DNA of 64,000 nucleotides from the NCBI RefSeq assembly GCF_014647835.1, contig NZ_BMPY01000025.1:1-64000 (forward strand), in the 5' to 3' direction. Both the position numbers and the translations under genes were made by a program. Of the stretch, positions 53,409-61,866 are shown piece by piece. The notes under the pieces were generated by a model. The model made no database searches, was not told the origin of the DNA, and saw only the letters and a program-made list of their open reading frames with translations. The DNA comes from Microbispora rosea subsp. aerata. Its GTDB lineage: Bacteria > Actinomycetota > Actinomycetes > Streptosporangiales > Streptosporangiaceae. Every line of letters begins with the position of its first letter. Positions within the stretch are counted from its first letter, which is position 1.

Positions 53409-53728
53409 CTATGGGGCGCCGCCCGGCCGTGCCACGCGGCCTTGAGCGGCGCGGCCGGACGCGGTGCGGGCGGCCAGCAGCGCCACGGCCGCCAGGACGA
53501 GCGACGCGGCGCGGGCGCCCGCCTCGTGCGAGGCCGCTCCCGCGAGGTGCAGGGCCAGGGTCACCCCGGCGATGCCGAGCGCCGTGCCGACGCCGCGCGC
53601 CATGTTCACCATGCCGCCCGCGGCGGCCGACACCCGCTCGGGCACGGAGGCCATGACGGCGGTGTTGCCGGCGGGCGCGAACACGCCGACACCCGTGCCG
53701 GTCAGCGCCGACGCGGTGGGGGCGGCGC
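53409..53728 (-). pseudogene. 3' fragment of an MFS (DHA2-type) efflux transporter
   Basis: The minus strand reads ASALTGTGVGVFAPAGNTAVM, MVNMARGVGTALGIAG and VTLALHLAG, the pattern of the last two or three helices of drug-proton antiporters. It ends at 53409. No earlier part of a transporter is present; low-complexity repeat DNA starts upstream. A truncated remnant. Confidence 0.65.
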
Positions 53729-53775
53729 GGCTCCCTCAGCAGTCCATGCCTCCCGCGCCCTCCCCCGCCCGTCCG

Positions 53776-53850
53776 AAGCCCGTCCGTTCCAGGCCCGTTC
53801 GTCCCGGGCCCGTCCGTCCCGGGCCCGTCCGTCCCGAGCCCGGACATCCG
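53776..53850. repeat. 15-bp tandem repeat
   Basis: About five units of the type GGCCCGTCCGTCCCG follow one another at the broken end of the transporter fragment. The array may mark the deletion or expansion that removed the gene's 5' part. Confidence 0.7.
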
Positions 53851-53956
53851 GCGCGTCGGCCGGGGCCGCCCCGCGACACGGCGGGCGGCGCCGTGCGGGG
53901 CCTCCCGGGGGCGGCCATGTGATCGTCCGATCCCCGCGGAACGGCCGTCGCCGGGA

Positions 53957-54259
53957 TCAGTGGTCGTCCCAGTGGCCGTCGTGGTGGTGGTGACGGTGCC
54001 CGTCGTGGATGTAGTCGACGTGATCGCCGTGCGGGACGGCCACGTGCCCGCACTCCGGCCCGTGCTCGTGGTCGTGCGCGTCGTGGACGTCGTGCCCGCT
54101 CGCCTCGCACTCGTCGACATGGTTCTCGTGAACCCGGTGCAGGTGGCCGTCGTGGACGTAGTCCACGTGGTCGCGGTGCGGCACCGCGACGTGGCCGCAC
54201 CCGGCGCCGTGCCGGTGATCGTGCTCAGGGTGCGGATGGTGCTCAGTCATCGTCGTCAT
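53957..54259 (-). CDS. histidine-rich metal-binding protein
   Basis: A 100-residue protein with about 30 His. Two copies of the unit CGHVAVPHGDHVDYIHDGH (one with small changes) are joined by a His/Asp/Glu linker and preceded by EHHPHPEHDHRHGAG. Such proteins bind Zn, Ni or Cu and are often controlled by Fur-family regulators; here a Fur gene lies divergently 226 bp away. The ATG at 54259 (MTTMTEHHP) or 54250 may be used. No signal peptide, so storage or delivery in the cytoplasm is inferred. Confidence 0.7.
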   Translation of the reverse strand: MTTMTEHHPHPEHDHRHGAGCGHVAVPHRDHVDYVHDGHLHRVHENHVDECEASGHDVHDAHDHEHGPECGHVAVPHGDHVDYIHDGHRHHHHDGHWDDH

Positions 54260-54448
54260 GGGGGGATTCCCCTCTTCCGAGAACCGCGGACTGGTGCGTA
54301 GGTACCCCCGCGCGTACGCGGGAGGCGGCGCCTCCACCGGCCTTTGCACGGGCCGGCGAAAGGATCTACCCAGAAATGGGCATGTCCCGCCGCCGCTCAT
54401 GGAACGATCGAGACTTGAGGATGACATGAAATGGGGTGGTTCGTTCTC

Positions 54449-54478
54449 TTGAATCAATCGTGTTTAGCGCGGTAGGTT
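54449..54478 (+). promoter_or_regulatory. furA-katG promoter giving a near-leaderless transcript
   Basis: TTGAAT (54449-54454) and TAGGTT (54473-54478) are 18 bp apart, and the predicted start falls at or next to the furA ATG at 54486. Mycobacterial furA is also transcribed from its start codon. The AT-rich spacer may be the FurA site. Confidence 0.55.
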
Positions 54479-54485
54479 GGATGCC

Positions 54486-54923
54486 ATGATCGCGCCGAAC
54501 ACTCCGACCGCCGCCGAGGAGCTGCGGGGGGCCGGCCTGCGGGTGACGGCAGCCCGCGTCGCACTGCTCGAGACCGTCCGCAGCGGTGACCACCTCGACG
54601 TCGAGGCAATCGCCTCCGGGGTGCGCGATCGCGTGGGCCACGTCTCCCTGCAAGCCGTGTACGAGGCTCTGCACGCGCTCACCGCGGCGGGACTCGTACG
54701 CCGCATCGAACCTGCCGGAAGCCCGGCCAGGTACGAGGGGCGGGTCGGCGACAATCACCACCACATCGTGTGCCGGTCATGCGGGGTGGTCGCCGACGTC
54801 GACTGCGCGGTCGGCGAGGCCCCGTGTCTGACCGCGTCCGACACCCACGGCTTCACGATCGACGAAGCCGACGTCATCTACTGGGGCACCTGCCCCGAAT
54901 GCTCCACGGCCCGCACTTCCTGA
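54486..54923 (+). CDS. furA: Fur-family repressor (FurA/CatR type)
   Basis: A 145-residue Fur-family protein: winged helix (TPTAAEELRGAGLRVTAARV, SLQAVYEALHALTAAGLV), metal-sensing NHHHIVCRSCGVVADVDC and a second Cys pair near the end (GTCPEC). It lies 33 bp before katG, the usual furA-katG order, where it represses both under iron or H2O2 control. An in-frame TTG at 54477 is the alternative start, but the promoter position favours 54486. Confidence 0.92.
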   Translation: MIAPNTPTAAEELRGAGLRVTAARVALLETVRSGDHLDVEAIASGVRDRVGHVSLQAVYEALHALTAAGLVRRIEPAGSPARYEGRVGDNHHHIVCRSCGVVADVDCAVGEAPCLTASDTHGFTIDEADVIYWGTCPECSTARTS

Positions 54924-54941
54924 GCCTCACGATCCAGCTAG

Positions 54942-57191
<2,250 letters not shown>

Positions 57192-57201
57192 GCATGACCT
57201 G

Positions 57202-57237
57202 ACGTCCCGGCCGGCCCGTGGGGGCCGGCCGGGACGT
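57202..57237 (+). terminator. strong hairpin terminator of furA-katG
   Basis: A perfect 16-bp stem (ACGTCCCGGCCGGCCC with its complement) and a 4-base GTGG loop, ten bases after the katG stop. No U-tract. Confidence 0.85.
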
Positions 57238-57275
57238 TCCGCGTCGTGCCCGCGTCATACCCGCGCCGTGCCGCC

Positions 57276-57897
57276 TCAGGCGCGGGCCCGTACGTCGTCC
57301 CCGATGACGGGGGTGGTGCGGGTGTCCGCGTCCACGGCGGAGCGGGCGACGACGCGCCCGTCGGCGACCAGGGCGATGTGCGGCCGCCCGCTGGTCCAGC
57401 CGTCCGGCAGCACGGCGCGGACCTCGGCGGGCGCGCCGAGCGGGAACGGCTTCGCCTCCGCGGCGGGGCCCGGCTCCCCGGGGTCCTCGGGGGCGGGGCC
57501 GAAGACCGGGGTCCAGGCGGTGTGCAGGCGGCCGGTCACGGGCTCGGCGCCGTGGTGGGAGACCCGCACGCCGACCTCGACCTCGCGCGACGCGCCGAGC
57601 AGGTCGCGGCGCCCACTCCTCGATGCACAGGCCCCAGATGACGATCGCCGGGGAGTTGCCGTCCCGCTCGACCATGGGAGCGATCTGCTCCTCGAAGGCG
57701 GCCACCGACTCGGGTGAGAAGCGTCCGGTGGCGGCAGACCAGCATGCCGAGGGGGTCGGCGTGGTGGACGAAGCGGGGTCTTCCAGCTTGAGGTGCTTGC
57801 GCACCAGGTTGTATCTCACGGCGGCGGCCAGTTCGATGTCGCGGCGCAGCGCGGCGTCGTCGGGGGCGGCGATGCCGGTGCGCGGCCAGCAGCCCTG
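57276..57897 (-). pseudogene. broken glycoside hydrolase family 2 gene
   Basis: The minus strand carries pieces of a GH2 (beta-galactosidase/mannosidase-type) enzyme in three frames: QGCWPRTGIAAPDDAALRRD and VRYNLVRKHLKLEDP, then HHADPLGMLV in a second frame, SPAIVIWGLCIEEW back in the first, and a C-terminal beta-sandwich section ending at 57276. The first 350 or so residues are missing. It compares directly with the intact GH2 at 61866. At its 5' edge it abuts the LacI remnant within a few bases. Confidence 0.8.
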
Positions 57898-58208
57898 CCC
57901 GAGCCGCCCGACGCCGTGTTCTGCTACAACGACCTGCTCGCCCTCGGCGCGATGCGGGCGCTCACCCGCGCGGGGCTGCGCGTCCCCGGCGACGTCGCCG
58001 TGGTCGGCATGGACGACATCGAGGAAGGCCGGTACAGCACCCCGAGCCTCACCAGCATCGCCCCGGACGAGAAGGAGATCGCGCGCACGGCGGTGGACGT
58101 CCTCCTGGAGTCGATCGGCGGGTCTCCCCGCCCGCCGAGATCGTGGTGCCGCATCGCCTGATCGTCCGGGAGAGCACGACCGGCCAGGCGGCCCCGGCCC
58201 CCTCCTGA
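57895..58208 (+). pseudogene. 3' remnant of a LacI-family regulator
   Basis: The plus strand reads LPEPPDAVFCYNDLLALGAM, then RVPGDVAVVGMDDIEEGRY and SLTSIAPDEKEIARTAVDVL, the C-terminal half of a LacI-type ligand-binding domain. A one-base shift near 58130 separates the last part (AEIVVPHRLIVRESTTGQ, ending at 58208). The DNA-binding end is gone. It was probably the regulator of the adjacent GH2. Confidence 0.8.
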
Positions 58209-58217
58209 GCGGGGCGG

Positions 58218-60038
58218 TCAGCGGTAGGTGTAGCAGTAGTTCGACTTGCCCTTGAACCGGTGGAACGCCTTCGGGTCGTGGTAGCGCCAGCGGCAGCCCG
58301 CGTCACGCCGGGCCTGGTCGAGATACATGGTGCCGCCCTTGCGCCTGACACAGTACGCGCCGGGCGTGGGCGTCTCGCGATACTCGACCCACTCCCAGCC
58401 GAGGCTCACGCAGTACGCGGTGAAGCGCCCGGGTCCCAGCTCCACGACCTGTCCGGCGGGCGAGGGCGAGGGCTTCGCCGGCGTCGGGGTCGCGGGGTCG
58501 GCGGGGACCTGCGTGGCCGTCTTCGACGGGCGGACGGTCGGCCGCACCGTGACCGTCCTCGTCGGGGCCGGCCGGGTGGTCGCCGGTCTGGTCGTGGCCA
58601 GGCTCGCCCGTGGGCGGTGTGCGGGGGCGCGCGAGGCGGCGGCGGACGACGGGGCCTCGGACGGGGACGGGCCGCCGCCGGTGCCCGCCGGGGACACTGA
58701 GGTCGCCGGGGCCGTGCCCGCTGCCGCCGCCCGCTCCGCCTCGGAGGCGCCGGCCCCCGCGAACGGCCACTTCGATGACGGCAGCAGCGCGACGACGGCG
58801 GCCGCCGTGGCCGCCACCGCCACCACCACGGCGGCGACGGCGGCGCGGACCCGCCCGCGCCTCCCGCCGCCCGGCACCGTGACCGCCCCGGGGGGCTCCG
58901 ACGGCCCACCACCGGTCGAGGCGGCTCCCGCCGGCGCGCCCGGTCCGTACGGCGCATTCGCCCCGGGCGGGGGCATCGCCGCACCCGGCACGGCAGGTGC
59001 GGGCGGCACCCCCGGCATGCCCGCCGCGCTCGGTGCGGCCGCTCCGTAGGGCGCATCGGCCGTGGGAGGAGGCATCCGCGTGCCCGGCACAACAGGTGCG
59101 GCAGACGGGAACGGCGTGCCCGGCGCGCCCGGTCCGTACGGCGCATTCGCCCCGGGCGGGGGCATCGCCGCACCCGGCGCGGGAGGCGTGCCCGGCGCGC
59201 TCGGTGCGTGGGGCGCGGCGGGCGAGGCTTGGGCGTCGTGGCGCGGGCGAACGAGGCGGTCGACGATCTCCCGCGCGGTCGGCCGCCGTCCCGGGTCCTT
59301 GGCGAGACAGGCCATGAGCAGGTCGCGCAGCGGCGGCTCGATCCCCTCCAGGTCGGGCTCCTGGTTGAGGATCCTGTTGATGATGGCGGGGATGGCGTCG
59401 GCGCCGAACGGCGGGCGGCCCGTGGCGGCGAACGCGATCGTGGACGCCCAGGCGAACACGTCGAGGGCGAAGCCCAGCTCCCCGGCGGTGAGCTGCTCGG
59501 GCGCCATGTAGGCGGGCGTGCCGACGACCTGGCTGGTCATCGTGCTCGTGGCCGCGAGGGCGCGGGCGATCCCGAAGTCGATGACGCGCGGCCCGTCCGG
59601 CCCGATCAGCACGTTCTGCGGTTTGAAGTCGCGGTGGACGACCCCGGCGTCGTGCAGGGCGACCAGCGCGGTGGCCGTGGCGATGGCGAGCCGTTCGAGC
59701 CCGCCTCCGGACATCGGACCGCGCGTGGCCACCACGTGGTTCAGCGACGGCCCGTCGACGTACTCGCTCACGATGTACGGCCGGCTGCCCTCCATGCCGG
59801 ACTCCAGCACCTGGGCGGTGCAGAACCGGGCGACCCTGCGGGCGAGCTCCGCCTCGCGGGTGAAGTCGGCGCGGGCCGCGTCCCGGCCGAGCCGCGCGTG
59901 GAAGAGCTTGACCGCGACGAGGTCGCCGGACTCCGACTCGCCGAGGTAGACGACGCCCTGCCCTCCCTCGCCGATTCTGCCGGTGATGCGGTAGGAGCCC
60001 AGGCGTGCGGGATCGCTCGGCTCCAGCGGCTGCGGCAT
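58218..60038 (-). CDS. transmembrane Ser/Thr protein kinase
   Basis: A 606-residue PknB-like kinase. Kinase domain about 15-270: GEGGQGVVYLG loop, catalytic Lys44 (VAVKLF), HRDFKPQN loop, DFG in VIDFGIAR and APEQ activation segment. Then a Pro/Gly/Ala-rich juxtamembrane section (about 275-390) with three copies of the AMPPPGANAPYGPGAP type repeat, one membrane helix (about 400-420), a Ser/Pro/Thr-rich stalk, and an extracellular end of about 70 residues with four Cys (AYCVSLGWEW, GAYCVRRKGG, AGCRWRY, NYCYTYR). No PASTA repeats. The ligand is unknown. Confidence 0.94.
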   Translation of the reverse strand: MPQPLEPSDPARLGSYRITGRIGEGGQGVVYLGESESGDLVAVKLFHARLGRDAARADFTREAELARRVARFCTAQVLESGMEGSRPYIVSEYVDGPSLNHVVATRGPMSGGGLERLAIATATALVALHDAGVVHRDFKPQNVLIGPDGPRVIDFGIARALAATSTMTSQVVGTPAYMAPEQLTAGELGFALDVFAWASTIAFAATGRPPFGADAIPAIINRILNQEPDLEGIEPPLRDLLMACLAKDPGRRPTAREIVDRLVRPRHDAQASPAAPHAPSAPGTPPAPGAAMPPPGANAPYGPGAPGTPFPSAAPVVPGTRMPPPTADAPYGAAAPSAAGMPGVPPAPAVPGAAMPPPGANAPYGPGAPAGAASTGGGPSEPPGAVTVPGGGRRGRVRAAVAAVVVAVAATAAAVVALLPSSKWPFAGAGASEAERAAAAGTAPATSVSPAGTGGGPSPSEAPSSAAASRAPAHRPRASLATTRPATTRPAPTRTVTVRPTVRPSKTATQVPADPATPTPAKPSPSPAGQVVELGPGRFTAYCVSLGWEWVEYRETPTPGAYCVRRKGGTMYLDQARRDAGCRWRYHDPKAFHRFKGKSNYCYTYR

Positions 60039-60228
60039 GGCTCTCCGGGGGGTCGGGGGCGTCTACGCCCCCAGTATCCCCCGCGATAGATCGGCGGCAG
60101 GGCTTGCTTCGCCGAACCGTGGCCGCATCGATGCCCGGCGGGCCGGGCCGCCCGTGACCCCCGGCATCGCGTTTTCCCAACGCATCCGATCCCGGCCGAC
60201 GGCGGGATATGTGCGGAAATGTTGGGTC

Positions 60229-60256
60229 TTGACGGGCGACTCGACTACTGTAAAGG
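60229..60256 (+). promoter_or_regulatory. promoter of the protease-glycosidase operon
   Basis: TTGACG (60229-60234) and TAAAGG (60251-60256) are 16 bp apart; the predicted start is near 60263, directly at the CebR-like palindrome. The -10 is a modest match. Confidence 0.45.
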
Positions 60257-60264
60257 TTCTTTCC

Positions 60265-60278
60265 TGAGAGCGCTCTCA
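60265..60278. promoter_or_regulatory. CebR/CelR-like operator
   Basis: TGAGAGCGCTCTCA is a perfect 14-bp palindrome, two positions per half different from none of the core GAGCGCTC of the CebR/CelR consensus TGGGAGCGCTCCCA. It lies 32 bp before the protease start and just after the predicted -10, a repressing position. Control by a LacI-family cello-oligosaccharide sensor is inferred. Confidence 0.75.
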
Positions 60279-60309
60279 CGCCTCGTCCACACCCCCCAGA
60301 AGGACTTCC

Positions 60310-61866
60310 GTGAGACTCACCGTGCTGACCGGCGCGGCGGCGATCGCCGTCGCGCTCCTTCTCCCCGTCGTTCCCGCGCAGGCGGCCCCCGCCTCCGTCC
60401 CCCGGCCCGAGCCCGCCGCCACCTCCCCCGACAACGCCTCCACCGGCCCGTACGGCGTCGCGGCGACGATGCGGCAGGCGCTGGAGCGCGACCTGCGCCT
60501 GACCCCGGAGCAGGCGCGGGTCCGCCAGGCGCACGAGGCCGCGGCGGCGGCCGTCGAGCGGCGGGTGCGCGCCGACCTCGGCGACCGCTTCGCCGGCGCC
60601 TGGTACGACCCGGCGCGGCAGCGCCTGGCCGCCGGGGTCCTCAGCGAGGGCGACGCGGAACGCGTGCGCGCGGCGGGCGCCGTGCCCGTCCCGGTGCGGC
60701 GCAGCGACAGGCAGCTCAGCGACGTCAAGGCGGCGCTCGACCGGGCCGCCGGCGCGGCGGGCACCGGCGTCTACGCGTGGTACGTCGACCCGGCCGCCAA
60801 CGCGGTCGTCGTGTCGGCCGCCGACCCGGCCACGGCGGCGAAATTCGTGCGATCCGCGTCCGCCGACGCCGCGGCGACGCGGATCGCCGTCGCCGAGGCT
60901 CCCCGCCTCGTCTACGACATCCGGGGCGGCGACCAGTACGTGATCAACGGCAACGTGCTGTGCTCCGTCGGGTTCGCGGTGAACAACGGCGGCTTCGTCA
61001 CCGCCGGGCACTGCGGGCGGGCCGGCAACCCGACCTGGGGATACAACAACGCCGCCCAGGGCACGTTCGCCGGCTCGTCGTTCCCCGGCGACGACTACGC
61101 CTGGGTGCGCACCAACGCCGACTGGACGCCGCGTCCCTGGGTCAACGACTACGGCGGCGGCACGGTCGCGGTGGCCGGCTCCCAGGAGGCCCCGATCGGG
61201 GCGTCGATCTGCCGTTCCGGGCGCACCACCGGCTGGCGCTGCGGCGTCGTCCAGGCCAAGAACGTGACCGTGAACTACTCCGGCTCGCTCGTGTACGGGC
61301 TGACGCAGACCAGCGCCTGCGCCGAGGGCGGCGACTCGGGCGGCGCGTACGTCTCCGGCGACCAGGCCCAGGGAGTCGCCTCCGGCGCCTCGGGGAACTG
61401 CTCCACCGGCGGCACGACCTTCTTCCAGCCGGTCAACGAGATCCTCAGCGCGTACGGCCTGAGCCTGACCACCACAGGCGGCGACACCGGCTCCCTGATC
61501 AGCAGCCTCAACGGCAAGTGCATCGACGTGCCGGGCGCCAACTTCAGCGACGGCGTGCCGCTGCAGATGTACACGTGCAACGGCACCGTCGCCCAGATGT
61601 GGACGTTCACCGGCGGCACCCTGCGCACGCAGAACAACCTGTGCATGGACGTCGCCTGGGGCTCCCGCGACAACGGCGCCGTGATCCAGATTGCGACCTG
61701 CAGCGGCAACCCCGCCCAGCAGTTCGTCCTGACCGGGGCGGGCGACCTGGTCAACCCGCAGTCCGGCAAGTGCGTCGACATCGACGGCTGGAACCCCGAC
61801 GACGGCGCCCGGCTGATCCAGTGGGAGTGCCACGGCGGCGCCAACCAGAAGTGGCGGCGGGGCTGA
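60310..61866 (+). CDS. secreted S1 serine protease (streptogrisin type) with ricin-type lectin domain
   Basis: A 518-residue exported protease. Signal peptide about 1-26 (ending QAAPA), pro-region to about 200, chymotrypsin-fold domain with His in FVTAGHCGRAG, Asp in GDDYAWVRT and Ser in CAEGGDSGGAYVSG, then a C-terminal beta-trefoil (about 395-518) with QxW-type turns (AQMWTFTGG, AQQFVLTG, NQKWRRG). The lectin part would tether the protease to plant polysaccharide. The GTG start has AGAAGGA six bases upstream. Its stop overlaps the next ATG as TGATG. Confidence 0.95.
   Translation: MRLTVLTGAAAIAVALLLPVVPAQAAPASVPRPEPAATSPDNASTGPYGVAATMRQALERDLRLTPEQARVRQAHEAAAAAVERRVRADLGDRFAGAWYDPARQRLAAGVLSEGDAERVRAAGAVPVPVRRSDRQLSDVKAALDRAAGAAGTGVYAWYVDPAANAVVVSAADPATAAKFVRSASADAAATRIAVAEAPRLVYDIRGGDQYVINGNVLCSVGFAVNNGGFVTAGHCGRAGNPTWGYNNAAQGTFAGSSFPGDDYAWVRTNADWTPRPWVNDYGGGTVAVAGSQEAPIGASICRSGRTTGWRCGVVQAKNVTVNYSGSLVYGLTQTSACAEGGDSGGAYVSGDQAQGVASGASGNCSTGGTTFFQPVNEILSAYGLSLTTTGGDTGSLISSLNGKCIDVPGANFSDGVPLQMYTCNGTVAQMWTFTGGTLRTQNNLCMDVAWGSRDNGAVIQIATCSGNPAQQFVLTGAGDLVNPQSGKCVDIDGWNPDDGARLIQWECHGGANQKWRRG

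Noticed and set aside
58303-61833. A 1176-codon minus-strand frame across kinase and protease genes
   Set aside because: It runs over two well-supported genes and contains only shadow composition, including an out-of-frame copy of the kinase.
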